DNA of 54,814 nucleotides from a gamma proteobacterium HTCC2207 (GCA_905182265.1 CAJJAO010000022.1:1-54814); one strand, 5' to 3'. Shown: positions 17,174 to 26,722, counted from the stretch's first letter. Notes: generated by a model from the sequence alone, not told the origin. Numbers and translations are program-made.

Positions 17174-18355
17174 TTACAGTACTTCAAACAGACCAGCAGC
17201 ACCCATACCACCACCAACACACATAGTGATAACAACGTACTTCTCGCCGCGACGCTTGCCTTCCATCAACGCATGCATAACCATACGAGCGCCACTCATA
17301 CCAAATGGGTGACCGATAGAGATAGAACCGCCGTTAACATTCAAACGATCCATAGGAATGCCCAACTTATCGCGACAGTAAATAACCTGCACAGCGAAAG
17401 CTTCGTTCAACTCCCACAAACCAATATCTTCAATCTTTAGGCCATTGCGCTTAAGTAACTTAGGAATAGCGAAAACCGGACCAATACCCATCTCATCAGG
17501 TTCACAACCAGCAACAGCCATGCCGCGGTAAACACCAAGAGGCTCAAGGTTACGCTGAGAAGCCAAAGTGCCGTCCATCAAAACAACAGCAGCAGCGCCG
17601 TCAGATAGCTGAGAGGCATTACCACCAGTAATCGTGCCGCCATCGCGAACAGCCTTCAGACCAGAGAGACCTTCCAGGTTAGTACCAGGACGGTTGCCTT
17701 CATCTTTAGACAGAGTCACAACTTCTTCAGTCACTTCACCAGTTTCACGGTTAGTCACAAGCTTAGTAGCAGTAACAGGAACAATCTCATCTGCATACAG
17801 GCCAGCTTCTTGAGCCGCGGCAGTACGAGCCTGAGAAATCACTGAGTATTCGTCCTGGGCTTCACGAGAAATACCGTAACGCTTAGCAACAGTCTCAGCA
17901 GTGTCCAGCATAGGCATATGAATCAGAGGCGCATGCTTCATGGCCAACGGGTCCGCAACACGGTGAACATTGAATTTTTCATTTTGGATCAAGCTGATGC
18001 TCTCACAACCACCGGCAATAACCACTGAAGAACCGTCGTTAGTGATGTTGTTAGCACCGATTGAAATTGCCATCAGGCCAGAAGAACACTGACGATCAAC
18101 TGTCATACCAGAAACAGAAACAGGCAGTCCAGAAGCCATAGCCGCTTGACGACCAAGGTTCATTGTCTGAGTACCCTGCTGCATAGCAGCACCCATGATG
18201 CAGTCATCAATCTCTGCGGGGTCAACACCAGAGCGTGTAACAGCAGCGGTGATTGCGTGGGAGCTCATAGACGGTGATTCAAGATTATTAAATGCACCAC
18301 GAAAGGCTCTACCGATTGGGGTACGAGCGGCTGAAACTATTACTGCTTCTTTCAT
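17174..18355 (-). CDS. Acetyl-CoA C-acyltransferase (thiolase), FadA-like
   Basis: A 393-residue degradative/biosynthetic thiolase. The active cysteine is in [11 protein letters not shown] (Cys90), the general base His in [10 protein letters not shown] (about 349) and the second Cys in TMCVGGGMG (about 381). AAGGA lies before the ATG. It is the last gene of a three-gene minus-strand operon (MaoC hydratase, SDR, thiolase) that supplies hydration, oxidation and cleavage of one beta-oxidation turn. Codon choice is more uniform than in neighbours (many GCA, GTA and ACA codons), hinting at higher or different expression; this is an impression, not a count. Confidence 0.92.
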   Translation of the reverse strand: MKEAVIVSAARTPIGRAFRGAFNNLESPSMSSHAITAAVTRSGVDPAEIDDCIMGAAMQQGTQTMNLGRQAAMASGLPVSVSGMTVDRQCSSGLMAISIGANNITNDGSSVVIAGGCESISLIQNEKFNVHRVADPLAMKHAPLIHMPMLDTAETVAKRYGISREAQDEYSVISQARTAAAQEAGLYADEIVPVTATKLVTNRETGEVTEEVVTLSKDEGNRPGTNLEGLSGLKAVRDGGTITGGNASQLSDGAAAVVLMDGTLASQRNLEPLGVYRGMAVAGCEPDEMGIGPVFAIPKLLKRNGLKIEDIGLWELNEAFAVQVIYCRDKLGIPMDRLNVNGGSISIGHPFGMSGARMVMHALMEGKRRGEKYVVITMCVGGGMGAAGLFEVL

Positions 18356-18413
18356 AAGGATTTCCTTTATTTATTTTTCTGTTATTTTTGATTTTTAATT
18401 TTAGGCTTTAAAA

Positions 18414-19328
18414 CTAGGCACCTTTTAGAGCAGCCATCGCTTTGGTCAAAAACTTCTCGGTTTGTTTAGCACCAGACTCAAGAGCCTGATGATTTGCCGG
18501 GTCGCTGAGCTCATCCCACTTGGCCACGATGGCGTCGGGGCTCTGCTCGTCTACCGGCATAAAAATACCATCGGTCTCATACATGTTGGCCTTGGCATAA
18601 CCGCCGGCTCCAGCACAAAGAATCGTTCTGGTTGGGGCTTTTTCGTCACAGAGAACTAGAGCTCCTGCGGTGACAGATTCTGCGGTCAGCAGTGCTAATA
18701 TTTCTGGAGGCATAAGATCTTCGGTCATGCGTGTGCCAGCAGTAGGTGCCAGTGCATTAACATGGATATTGTTCTTGCCGCCCTCTAGGACCAATGTGTT
18801 CATAAGGCCCAGTACAGCCATCTTGGCAGCACCATAGTTACTCTGGCCAAAGTTACCGTACATGCCACTTGAAGAAGTTGTCATCACAATACGGCCGTAG
18901 TTCTGCTCGCGCATAATGTCCCATACAGCTTTAGTACAGTTGACCGAGCCCATGAGATGAACATCCATTACTAATTTAAAGTCGGCCAGATCCATTTTGC
19001 TAAATGATTTGTCACGCAGGATACCGGCATTGTTAATTAGGATATCGACACGACCCCATTTCGCCATTGCCTGGGCAACCATATCTTGCACTTCGTCAAA
19101 GTTGGCCACGTTGGCACCATGGGCAAAGGCTTCACCCCCAGCTGCTTCTATGATTGCAACCACTTCCATAGCTGCATCTGAAGAGGCACCAGTGCCATCT
19201 CTTGCTCCGCCCAGATCGTTTACCACGACCTTGGCTCCGCGCTCGGCTAGGGCCAGCGCGTGAGAGCGACCCAATCCGTTACCTGCACCTGTGACAATGG
19301 CGACTTTTCCGTCAAAATTAATGCTCAT
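18414..19328 (-). CDS. SDR 3-hydroxyacyl-CoA dehydrogenase (multifunctional-enzyme-2-like)
   Basis: A 304-residue short-chain dehydrogenase. The cofactor motif TGAGNGLG lies near residue 14, NNAG near 98, and the active site includes Ser of TSSSGMYG and Tyr-Lys in YGAAK. The extension after the core, with APTAGTRMTEDLMP, is characteristic of the dehydrogenase part of peroxisomal MFE-2 and its bacterial relatives, which oxidise (3R)-hydroxyacyl-CoA. It pairs with the adjacent MaoC (R)-hydratase, 57 bases upstream. AAGGAAG precedes the ATG. Confidence 0.88.
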   Translation of the reverse strand: MSINFDGKVAIVTGAGNGLGRSHALALAERGAKVVVNDLGGARDGTGASSDAAMEVVAIIEAAGGEAFAHGANVANFDEVQDMVAQAMAKWGRVDILINNAGILRDKSFSKMDLADFKLVMDVHLMGSVNCTKAVWDIMREQNYGRIVMTTSSSGMYGNFGQSNYGAAKMAVLGLMNTLVLEGGKNNIHVNALAPTAGTRMTEDLMPPEILALLTAESVTAGALVLCDEKAPTRTILCAGAGGYAKANMYETDGIFMPVDEQSPDAIVAKWDELSDPANHQALESGAKQTEKFLTKAMAALKGA

Positions 19329-19348
19329 ACTAAACTTCCTTAAAATTT

Positions 19349-19399
19349 GATTTAGCTTGCCGTCTGAATTAGCTTGCCACCTGGATTACTTGGCCATCT
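19349..19399 (-). repeat. 17-nt tandem units copying the maoC C-terminal codons and stop
   Basis: Three units: 19383-19399 (inside the gene, coding Gln-Met-Ala-Lys-stop), 19366-19382 and 19349-19365. On the minus strand each reads CAG-NTG/ACG-GCN-AAG/AGC-TAA. The first unit contains the real stop codon; the copies lie between maoC and the SDR gene. Confidence 0.93.
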
Positions 19400-19847
19400 G
19401 AACGCTTAACCACTCGGCAACCAGAGCTGGCTTATCACCACCTTCGATTTCAACGGAGACTTCGACTTTAAAGTCGAACTGGCCTGGGCGCTTTTCAACG
19501 ATCTCAGCAACTGTGGCATGACAGCGTATCTTGCTACCAACGCGAACGGGAGCAACAAAACGCACCTTATCAAAACCCTTGTTAACACCCATATAGATGC
19601 CTTCAATCAGCAGGTTGTAGCTCTCTGAGAAGTACGACAGCATCGACAGAGTTAAAAACCCGTGGGCGATGGTGCCACCAAAGGGAGTTTTAGCCGCTGC
19701 TTCTGGGTCAATATGAATAAACTGCCGATCTAAGGTGCACTCGGCAAATTCATTAACCTGCTGTTGGGTTACTTCGAACCAATCAGTGGGTTCGCAGACG
19801 TGGCCAATATATTGTTCGATTTCAGATTTCTTAATAACTTGTGGCAT
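19386..19847 (-). CDS. MaoC-family (R)-specific enoyl-CoA hydratase
   Basis: A 153-residue hot-dog-fold hydratase. The catalytic Asp and His lie in the R-hydratase motif region, seen here as FAECTLDRQFIHIDPEAA (about residues 33-50), followed by FGGTIAHGFLTLSM. It hydrates trans-2-enoyl-CoA to (3R)-hydroxyacyl-CoA, the substrate for the MFE-2-like SDR downstream. AGGATC precedes the ATG. It is first in the operon; the upstream region has an 18-bp palindrome that may be an operator. Confidence 0.88.
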   Translation of the reverse strand: MPQVIKKSEIEQYIGHVCEPTDWFEVTQQQVNEFAECTLDRQFIHIDPEAAAKTPFGGTIAHGFLTLSMLSYFSESYNLLIEGIYMGVNKGFDKVRFVAPVRVGSKIRCHATVAEIVEKRPGQFDFKVEVSVEIEGGDKPALVAEWLSVQMAK

Positions 19848-20168
19848 AAATTTGATCCTAGGTTAGTCTTATTTCTTGTCGCCAGCTGTTGATTCAGCGC
19901 CAGGTTAAATTCTGCCGGAGGAACTTGCCTCTCCGAACTTTTTGCTTCGGTATCATAAATGCTGGAGTGCACATGCCCTATCACTGGAACTGATTCCAGT
20001 CATCAGGTTTGATGCCTATGCTCTTTCTCTTCTTCTAAATCTGCCTTTGCCTTTGGGTTAGCGGCGACAGCTTTTGGTGTTTGCTTATGGACCTTACTTT
20101 TGGTGCTTATTTTTTAGCACTTATATATTGGCATTTATAATGCCATAAATGACAAGATCGCCCAATAG
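19848..20168. other. Non-coding upstream region of the maoC operon
   Basis: About 320 bases with no convincing gene. Besides the palindrome at 19983-20000 it holds GGCATT-TAT-AATGCC at 20130-20144 and a GTGCT/AGCAC inverted repeat (20103-20120) around a T run, all candidates for regulator binding or leader structure. I could not place a promoter with confidence. Confidence 0.5.
19983..20000. promoter_or_regulatory. 18-bp palindrome upstream of the maoC operon, candidate repressor operator
   Basis: Arms ACTGGAA and TTCCAGT flank a CTGA centre, perfect over 7+7 bases. It is 136 bases upstream of the maoC start. TetR-type regulators of fatty-acid genes bind palindromes of this size. No regulator gene is adjacent. 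Confidence 0.35.
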
Positions 20169-20198
20169 AAAAAAGGCAGCCATAGGGCTGCCTTTTTT
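20169..20198. terminator. Intrinsic terminator of the peptide transporter-dipeptidase operon
   Basis: A six-A run, 7-bp stem GGCAGCC/GGCTGCC with loop ATAG, then six T; bidirectional in form. It lies 23 bases beyond the dipeptidase stop codon on the minus strand. Confidence 0.9.
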
Positions 20199-20220
20199 GT
20201 TTTTATGACCCTGGAGTCAA

Positions 20221-22008
20221 TTACCAGCCACAAGAGCGATCTTTATTCTGCTCTTTTAGCCAGACATTTAGCGGTGCAAAATAATCTGTGATGGCTTTGC
20301 CGTCCATTGCGCGCTGGCCCGTAATGGCTTCCATCGCATCAGGCCAGGGCTTACTCTGACCCATGGCCAGCATATTACTCAGCTTCTCACCAGCCGCTTT
20401 ATTGTTGTAGATTGAGCATTCATGCAATGGGCCTTCCTGTCCGGCCGCTTCACAGAGCGCCTTATGGAACTGGAACTGCATAATGAATGACAAAAAGTAT
20501 CTCGTATAAGGCGTGTTGCCCGGAATATGGTACTTAGCGCCCGCATCAAAATCCTGCTCAGAACGCGCCACTGGGGCTTCTATGCCCTGGTACTCTTCCC
20601 GCAGCTTCCACCAGCCAGCGTTATAGTCTTCTGGGGCAATTTCCCCAGAGAAGACCTGCCAGCGCCACTCGTCAATCATTTTACCAAAGGGCAAAAAAGC
20701 AATTTTCTCCAAAGCCAGCTTCATCTGCTTGTTGATAGTCGCTTCGTGGCCTTCGGTGATTTCACCCATTAAGCCTTTTTCCTGCAAATAACTCGGTGTC
20801 ATAGACAGCTGAATCGTGTCACCAATAGCCTCATGGAAGCCATCATGCGCACCCCCTTTAAAGATTGAGGGCTGGTCTTTGTACAGCAGGTAGTAGTAGA
20901 TATGACCCAGCTCGTGATGCAAGGTACCGAACTGCTCACCATTGACCTCGACACACTGCTTTACTCTCGGGTCATTGCCATTGTCGATATCCCAAGCACT
21001 GGCATGACAGACAACATTGCGATCCCGAGGCTTTTTGAGCATGGAGTTCTTGTAAAAGCTATCTGGTAGTGCCGGCATACCCAGAGAAGTAAAGAACCCC
21101 TCTGCGGTTTTAGTCATCTTAATCTCATCCCAACCCTGCGACTGCATGGCTGCGGTGACGTCCACAGGAGCTACGCCCGGAAAAGGCTCCATAATGTCGT
21201 AGATATTGTCCCAGGTTTGCGACCACATATTACCCAGCAAATGTGCGGGAATAGGCTTGTCTAGGGCCACCTTATCGGCGCCATAGGTCTCGCTGAGCTT
21301 TGCGCGCACATGACAGTGAAGCTCGTCATAAAGTGGCTTTACCTCATCCCACAGGCGACGCGACTCGATAGTGAAGGTTTTGCTGTCCATATCGTAGCCA
21401 CCCTGCCATAGCTCCGCTAAATTGTCATAGCCGAACTCCTGTGCACCTAGGTTACCAATCTCAACAAAACGCTGATATTCCTTGCGATAAGGCGGCGATA
21501 CCTCACGCCAGCCTTTCCAGACTTCTAGCAGCTCATCATAGTCCCGGGATTCTGCGAGTACTGCCTCTAGCTCCTGTAATTCTTTACAGACACCCTCGGC
21601 ATTACAGTACTTACCTGCGCCATACTGGCCTTCCATGTCTGTAAGAATGGCTGACAGCTCCGCCCGCAGTGCAGCATCATCTGGCGCTGGGGCCGAAGAG
21701 CCACGCAACATCAGTTCGATAGCTCTTGTGGTATCTGGGTCCATGTCTGTACCCAGATACTGCTTTGCTTGTTTGACCATGGCGCTTTCAAATGCCAGGC
21801 CTCGCTCACCAGCTTTGGCAGCCAAAATGGCGGTATCAGAGGTGATATAGGTGCTGCGTACCCAATAGGCGGCACTCGCCTCTTTGGATAATTCATTACC
21901 CTCCACTTCCATACGGGCAACAAAGTCCGCAGCCGACTCGGTTCTAGTCGCGTCACCACAGCCAACCATAAATAGGCTGGCGGCAATCAGTAATAATTTA
22001 ATGTTCAT
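20221..22008 (-). CDS. M2-family peptidyl-dipeptidase (ACE-like) lipoprotein
   Basis: A zinc metallopeptidase releasing dipeptides from peptide C-termini. The 595-residue precursor starts with a lipoprotein signal (lipobox FMVGC, Cys17), so it is probably membrane anchored in the periplasm. The zinc motif HELGH is at residues 365-369, with the third ligand Glu393 in FHEAIGD, the spacing of angiotensin-converting enzyme. GGAGGGG precedes the ATG. It follows a proton-dependent peptide transporter by 24 bases; together they would generate and import dipeptides. Confidence 0.93.
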   Translation of the reverse strand: MNIKLLLIAASLFMVGCGDATRTESAADFVARMEVEGNELSKEASAAYWVRSTYITSDTAILAAKAGERGLAFESAMVKQAKQYLGTDMDPDTTRAIELMLRGSSAPAPDDAALRAELSAILTDMEGQYGAGKYCNAEGVCKELQELEAVLAESRDYDELLEVWKGWREVSPPYRKEYQRFVEIGNLGAQEFGYDNLAELWQGGYDMDSKTFTIESRRLWDEVKPLYDELHCHVRAKLSETYGADKVALDKPIPAHLLGNMWSQTWDNIYDIMEPFPGVAPVDVTAAMQSQGWDEIKMTKTAEGFFTSLGMPALPDSFYKNSMLKKPRDRNVVCHASAWDIDNGNDPRVKQCVEVNGEQFGTLHHELGHIYYYLLYKDQPSIFKGGAHDGFHEAIGDTIQLSMTPSYLQEKGLMGEITEGHEATINKQMKLALEKIAFLPFGKMIDEWRWQVFSGEIAPEDYNAGWWKLREEYQGIEAPVARSEQDFDAGAKYHIPGNTPYTRYFLSFIMQFQFHKALCEAAGQEGPLHECSIYNNKAAGEKLSNMLAMGQSKPWPDAMEAITGQRAMDGKAITDYFAPLNVWLKEQNKDRSCGW

Positions 22009-22032
22009 AAATCCCCTCCCTCGAGGTGTATC

Positions 22033-23739
22033 TTAGTCAGCGCCGCGCATCATCTTGGTGATAGTCGGCGAAATGAGTAGCATCAGTACTGAAATGCCCA
22101 GGGCGATATAGCCCACCTGCGAATAGACCTCGACATAGCCAGCCTTAGCTTCGGCAACATTGATCATCTGTCCGCCAATGGTCTCGGCACCCGTAGTGCG
22201 CGCAATAATACCGGCCAGATAGTTGGATAGACCTGAATAGAGGAACCAGGCTCCCATAGTCATGCCAACTATACGTACCGGCGCCAACTTAGTTACCGCT
22301 GACAGGCCTACAGGAGAGACCATTAATTCACCCATGGTGTGTATCCAGTAGATCAAGAAGATAAAGAAGACTGGCGTATAACCCATAGCACCCGACCCTT
22401 TCATACCAGCAACCAACGCTAAAAAGCCAAGGCCAGCCATTGCAACACCCAGAGCAAACTTAACCGGTGTCGATGGGTTGAGCTTACGTCTGGCGAGATA
22501 AATCCACAGCCAAGCCATGATCGGTGCAAACATAAAGATAAAGCCGGCATTCAATGATTGGAACACTGGCCCGGGAACGGACCAACCAAACATCTCTCTA
22601 TCCACTAGTCTGGCTGTAAACAGGTTCAGTGAAGAACCCGCCTGCTCAAACAGCGCCCAGAAAGGTATCTGCGCCAATACAAAATAGATGGCGGCGAGCA
22701 TTCGTGAACGCTCATCACCCTTTAGCTGAGTGAATGCATGGCTCACTAACCACACAAACATCAGAATACCAACGGGCCCTAATATGCCGCCCACCAGATC
22801 AGCGTTCATCACCAGCAACATAGACACAGCAATAATCACTAGGCCTACCGAGTAGCACATCCATTCAACATTTAAGCCAAAGAAAACCTTCTCTTTTAGC
22901 TTCTCTGGATTCGGCGGCTCAGCCTTGCCGTCAAGCCAGCTCTGGCAGGAAAGGAAGATAACCAGACCCAGCAGCATACCTATGCCCGCCAGACCAAAGC
23001 CATATTTCCAGCCATGGACAATACCTAGGTAGCCACAGGACAGTGACGCCAAAAATGCGCCCATGTTGATGCCCATATAGAAGATGGTAAAACCAGAGTC
23101 TCTGCGGGTATCACCAAAGCCATACAGCGAACCAACAATGGTTGAAATATTGGCCTTTAAAAATCCCACCCCAGCAATAATAAGTGCCAGAGACAAATAG
23201 AGAATATTGAGGTACTTTTCTTCAGTCTGCACGCTCATGGTAAATTCAGAGCGATCAATACTGGCCGGAAGACCCACTAGGGCCGGCTCGGCAATATCCA
23301 TAGTGGTCTCTGTAAAGTTGACATAGGAAGCACCCAGGTCAGTGACGATCTGCTGGCGTGCATCACCGCCACGGCCATCCAGTACGATTTCATACTGATT
23401 TTCGCCATGGGTGAGCAGCTGTTTAGCACCATCGCCCTCAAAGGTCATGCCAAAATGGCCAAAGGTCAGCAGTATGGCGCCAAAGGTCACCGCCTTACGG
23501 GCTCCCAAATAGCGGTCTGCCAGAGACCCACCAATAATAGTCATCACATACACCAGCGCACCATAGGCGCCGTAGAGCACACTAGAGCTCTCGTCTGACA
23601 TTAAAAAGTGCTGGGTCAAATAGATAATCAGTAACCCGCGCATCCCGTAATAAGAGAAGCGTTCCCACATTTCGGTTAAAAACAAAATAACCAGACCGCG
23701 GGGGTGACCCAAGATAGTTTTTTCGGCCGACTCAGCCAT
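22033..23739 (-). CDS. POT/PTR2-family proton-coupled peptide transporter
   Basis: An inner-membrane symporter for di- and tripeptides, 568 residues from the chosen start. The POT signature FSYYGMRGLL (the E-X-X-E-R-F-S-Y-Y motif, here EMWERFSYYG) is in the first helix, followed by about 12-14 hydrophobic segments. A hydrophilic stretch of about 70 residues is inserted after the third helix, as in many DtpA-like proteins of marine bacteria. The frame is open to 23844, but AAGGA stands before the ATG at 23739 and homologues start near MAESAEKT, so the shorter form is chosen. First gene of the operon with the dipeptidase. Confidence 0.9.
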   Translation of the reverse strand: MAESAEKTILGHPRGLVILFLTEMWERFSYYGMRGLLIIYLTQHFLMSDESSSVLYGAYGALVYVMTIIGGSLADRYLGARKAVTFGAILLTFGHFGMTFEGDGAKQLLTHGENQYEIVLDGRGGDARQQIVTDLGASYVNFTETTMDIAEPALVGLPASIDRSEFTMSVQTEEKYLNILYLSLALIIAGVGFLKANISTIVGSLYGFGDTRRDSGFTIFYMGINMGAFLASLSCGYLGIVHGWKYGFGLAGIGMLLGLVIFLSCQSWLDGKAEPPNPEKLKEKVFFGLNVEWMCYSVGLVIIAVSMLLVMNADLVGGILGPVGILMFVWLVSHAFTQLKGDERSRMLAAIYFVLAQIPFWALFEQAGSSLNLFTARLVDREMFGWSVPGPVFQSLNAGFIFMFAPIMAWLWIYLARRKLNPSTPVKFALGVAMAGLGFLALVAGMKGSGAMGYTPVFFIFLIYWIHTMGELMVSPVGLSAVTKLAPVRIVGMTMGAWFLYSGLSNYLAGIIARTTGAETIGGQMINVAEAKAGYVEVYSQVGYIALGISVLMLLISPTITKMMRGAD

Positions 23740-24290
23740 AGTGAGTTTCCTTAAATTAATTATTATTAACTGCGCAATCTGCTCGGCTGCGCTTAGGTGG
23801 GCAACATTATCACAGAGCAAAGCCTCAGGTAAGGCGAAGATCATATTCTATAGCTTGTTAGTTGACCCCACCTCGGGTTAACCATTGCGGCTATCCAAAT
23901 TTAATACATCTGAGAATACTAAAGACCCTGTAAATCAGTATCATCCGCAGCATAATTTTGTGTAGACTAGCATGGCGACTAGACACAAGATTAGCCGTAA
24001 AGTCAGAGTGCATACCCATACATAAAACAACAAAAATATAATTAATGTTTATTATATTTATCAGTAAGTTATACAGCTATTGTAATAAATAGGATTAACT
24101 AATAAAAAGCCTGACAGAACAGGTAATCGAACGATGTTATCTAGCCCCATTGGCGCATACTTTTAAGAAGACGCCAGCATTAGCTTTATTGGCGCCAAAT
24201 CTCTATCAAATGGCACCAATTCAAGAGACCCATACAAGAGTCCTAGCTAAGGTTAAGAGAAGTGACATCCTACCGAGGGGAATACCAAGT
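23740..24290. other. Divergent intergenic region between peptide transporter and acyl-CoA dehydrogenase
   Basis: About 550 bases without a supported gene; both neighbouring frames run into it but lack homology and good starts there. It contains an inverted pair TTGTGT (23958-23963) and ACACAA (23983-23988) enclosing a direct repeat GACTAG, and a very AT-rich block around 24020-24110 likely to hold promoters. I cannot assign boxes to either gene. Confidence 0.45.
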
Positions 24291-25487
24291 ATGAGCAATG
24301 AGCTACAGGAATTACGCGCTGAAGTCGTCGACTGGATAAAACACAATAAACCAGCTGATCCCGGCTTTTTACTACCGCAAACTTTTATGGAAGTTGGCTC
24401 AGAAAGAGTCTTGGACTTTCTTCGTGAATGGCAGCACAAAGTCTGGTCTTCCGGCTATTTAGGTATGGCTTGGCCCGAGCAGTATGGCGGCCGAGGCCTC
24501 TCCCCCGATCACCAGAACATTGTCGATGCCGAAATGAAACTGGCTCGTGTTCCCATCTGTTTTAACGTGATTGGTTTGGGCTGGGCTGGCCCACTGATAC
24601 TCGACAAAGGCACAGACTACGAAAGAGAGAAATACCTCAAAGGCATTCTTAATGCTGAAGATATCTGGTGCCAGGGCTTTTCCGAGCCCAACCATGGCTC
24701 AGACCTAGGTAGCATTCAAACAAAAGCAGAGCGAGACGGCTCTGACTATGTGGTCAACGGCAGTAAAATCTGGACCACCATGGGTAACTACGCCAAATAT
24801 ATGATCTTACTGGCTCGCACCGCTAGCCAGACAGAACGCAAATACAACGGCCTGTCATTTTTTCTTGCCCCAATGGACGCTGAAGGCATTAGCACCCAGC
24901 CAATCAAGAAACTGACCGGTGAATACGGCTTTACCGAAACCTTCTTTACTGATGCGCGCATCCCCGCAGACTGCCTTATGGGTGAAGAGGGTCAGGGTTG
25001 GCGTATCGCCATGCAGACGCTGCAATATGAGCGTGGTGCAGAAGCAGGCGCAGCCGGCGGTATCTCTATTTTATCGATTGTGATGAACGACCTGCTCAAC
25101 ATGGCAAAGGATCTTGAGCGTGAGGGCCAACCTCTACTTAAAGACCCGGTGACACGAGAAAATCTAGTCAAGTTTCTGATTGAAGAAAAAGCCCTCACTC
25201 TGGCCAACAAGCGCATTGCCATTCCGGCCCTGTGCGCGGACTACCCCAACTCCCTATCACTGTCAGGCAAACTGCGTAGTACCGAGTTTTACCGACGTAT
25301 GCGCCAGTATGCACTTACCCTGCAGGGCACTCAGGGGTCATTCTATGTGGGTGATGATGACGCCATCGATGGTGGTTTTTGGCAGCGCGCTTATATGAAC
25401 AACTTCTCCACCACTATTGGTGGGGGTACCAGCCAGGTACAGGCAAATATTGTTGGCGAGCACGTGCTCGGCCTTCCAAAAGATTAG
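24291..25487 (+). CDS. Acyl-CoA dehydrogenase (FadE-like, alpha-type)
   Basis: FAD-dependent dehydrogenase introducing the alpha-beta double bond in acyl-CoA. The 398-residue protein shows the FAD/substrate signature GFSEPNHGSDLGSI, WTTMGNYA, and the LQYERGAEAG helix whose Glu aligns with the catalytic base in this subgroup. The frame is open to 24150, but GAGGGG stands ten bases before the ATG at 24291 and homologues begin at MSNELQEL. The next gene, 16 bases on, is a second dehydrogenase of the shorter partner type, so the two probably form a heteromeric alpha2beta2 enzyme as known for bulky CoA esters. Confidence 0.9.
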   Translation: MSNELQELRAEVVDWIKHNKPADPGFLLPQTFMEVGSERVLDFLREWQHKVWSSGYLGMAWPEQYGGRGLSPDHQNIVDAEMKLARVPICFNVIGLGWAGPLILDKGTDYEREKYLKGILNAEDIWCQGFSEPNHGSDLGSIQTKAERDGSDYVVNGSKIWTTMGNYAKYMILLARTASQTERKYNGLSFFLAPMDAEGISTQPIKKLTGEYGFTETFFTDARIPADCLMGEEGQGWRIAMQTLQYERGAEAGAAGGISILSIVMNDLLNMAKDLEREGQPLLKDPVTRENLVKFLIEEKALTLANKRIAIPALCADYPNSLSLSGKLRSTEFYRRMRQYALTLQGTQGSFYVGDDDAIDGGFWQRAYMNNFSTTIGGGTSQVQANIVGEHVLGLPKD

Positions 25488-25503
25488 GGCGAGGACTCAA
25501 ACT

Positions 25504-26631
25504 ATGACTAACAATAGAACACAGAATACGGCTATCGCCTTTAGCGACGAGCAGGCAATGATTCTCGAGAGCGCCAAAGGTTTTTGTCGCGACCGCTCAG
25601 ATATCACCGCTGTGCGCAGCCTACTCAATTCAGACAATGGCTACAGTGGCGACATCTGGGCTGAAATGGTCGCACTAGGCTGGACGGGTATCGCTATCCC
25701 CGAACAATACGGTGGCTCAGAACTGGGCATTGGCTCTACTGTTCCCTTAGTTGAAAGCATGGGCCGCCATTTATTAAGCACGCCCTATATCTCGACTACC
25801 CTTGCGTCCCAAGCATTGCTGCGCGGTGGCTCAGAGCAACACAAAGCACATTGGTTACCGCTGGTCGCCGAAGGCAGTATTGGCACCATGGCCCTGCTAG
25901 ACAGCGAAGACTGGGGCGCCACCTCTACAAGCTGTAACCTATCTGCAGATCTTGAACTACAGGGCACCAAGTTATTAGTCAACGATGCCGCTGTGGCCGA
26001 CTTCTTTATTGTCTCGGCCAACCATCAGGGCGCACAGGTACTGGTATTAGTGACCGCAGATCAGCTGTCTAGCGAAGCTCTTAGCAAGAAGGTACTCATC
26101 GACGAAACCAAACGCGCCTGCAGTGTGAACTTTAGCGGTGTAAAGCTAAGAGCCGATGCCATTTTACCCAATAGTGAAGCTGCCCTGCGGGACAGTAAGC
26201 TAATTGGCGCGCTACTTACTGCGGCAGAGGCTACAGGCAGCACTGCTGCCGCTTTAGATGTGGTGGTTGCCTATCTCACTAGCAGAATACAGTTTGGCCG
26301 TCTTATCGGCTCCTATCAGTCCCTAAAGCACCCCACGGTCGAGATGTTGATCGGTATGGACTCTGCACGCTCATTTATCTATCACGCAGCCACAGTGGTT
26401 GGTGACGAGCATTTGGACCAGGATGCTGAGATTGCCTGCCGCATGGCCAAGGCACAGGCTACAGACGCATTGCTGTTTGCTGGCGATCGAGGGATTCAGT
26501 TTCATGGTGGCATGGGCTTTACCTATGAATGCGATGCGCAGCTTTATTTGCGTCGCGCCCTATGGGTTCAGCACCAGTATGGCGATGCCCAACATCACCG
26601 TTTACACCTGGCGAACCTGCTACTCGATTAA
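25504..26631 (+). CDS. Acyl-CoA dehydrogenase (FadE-like, beta-type partner)
   Basis: A 375-residue member of the acyl-CoA dehydrogenase fold. It has FSDEQAMIL at the start, VALGWTGIAIPEQYGG, a helix AAEATGSTAAALD where catalytic-type members carry the Glu-Arg pair, and FGRLIGSYQSLKHPTVEM. The usual FAD loop (SEPxxGSD) is replaced by LLDSEDWGATST. These features match the partner subunit of alpha2beta2 dehydrogenases. The frame overlaps the previous gene upstream, but GAGGA precedes the ATG at 25504. Followed by a hairpin at 26659. Confidence 0.87.
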   Translation: MTNNRTQNTAIAFSDEQAMILESAKGFCRDRSDITAVRSLLNSDNGYSGDIWAEMVALGWTGIAIPEQYGGSELGIGSTVPLVESMGRHLLSTPYISTTLASQALLRGGSEQHKAHWLPLVAEGSIGTMALLDSEDWGATSTSCNLSADLELQGTKLLVNDAAVADFFIVSANHQGAQVLVLVTADQLSSEALSKKVLIDETKRACSVNFSGVKLRADAILPNSEAALRDSKLIGALLTAAEATGSTAAALDVVVAYLTSRIQFGRLIGSYQSLKHPTVEMLIGMDSARSFIYHAATVVGDEHLDQDAEIACRMAKAQATDALLFAGDRGIQFHGGMGFTYECDAQLYLRRALWVQHQYGDAQHHRLHLANLLLD

Positions 26632-26658
26632 GCTTTTTTATATTGCTTGATACAGACC

Positions 26659-26680
26659 CGGGCATGCATTTGCATGCCCG
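26659..26680. terminator. 9-bp hairpin between dehydrogenase and esterase genes
   Basis: CGGGCATGC (26659-26667) pairs perfectly with GCATGCCCG (26672-26680) across loop ATTT. No T run follows (AATAATAAA), so it is either a weak terminator, an mRNA-stabilising hairpin or part of the esterase leader, 43 bases before its ATG. Confidence 0.5.
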
Positions 26681-26722
26681 AATAATAAATACCTATAAAA
26701 CTAAAAAAACAGCAGGTTAATA

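Noticed and set aside
23740..23844. 35-residue N-terminal extension of the peptide transporter
   Set aside because: A good ribosome site (AAGGA) and the normal family start are at 23739.
24150..24290. 47-residue N-terminal extension of the acyl-CoA dehydrogenase
   Set aside because: No homology in the extension; GAGGGG and the family start are at 24291.
25417..25503. 29-residue extension of the second acyl-CoA dehydrogenase into the first gene
   Set aside because: GAGGA precedes the ATG at 25504, where homologues start.
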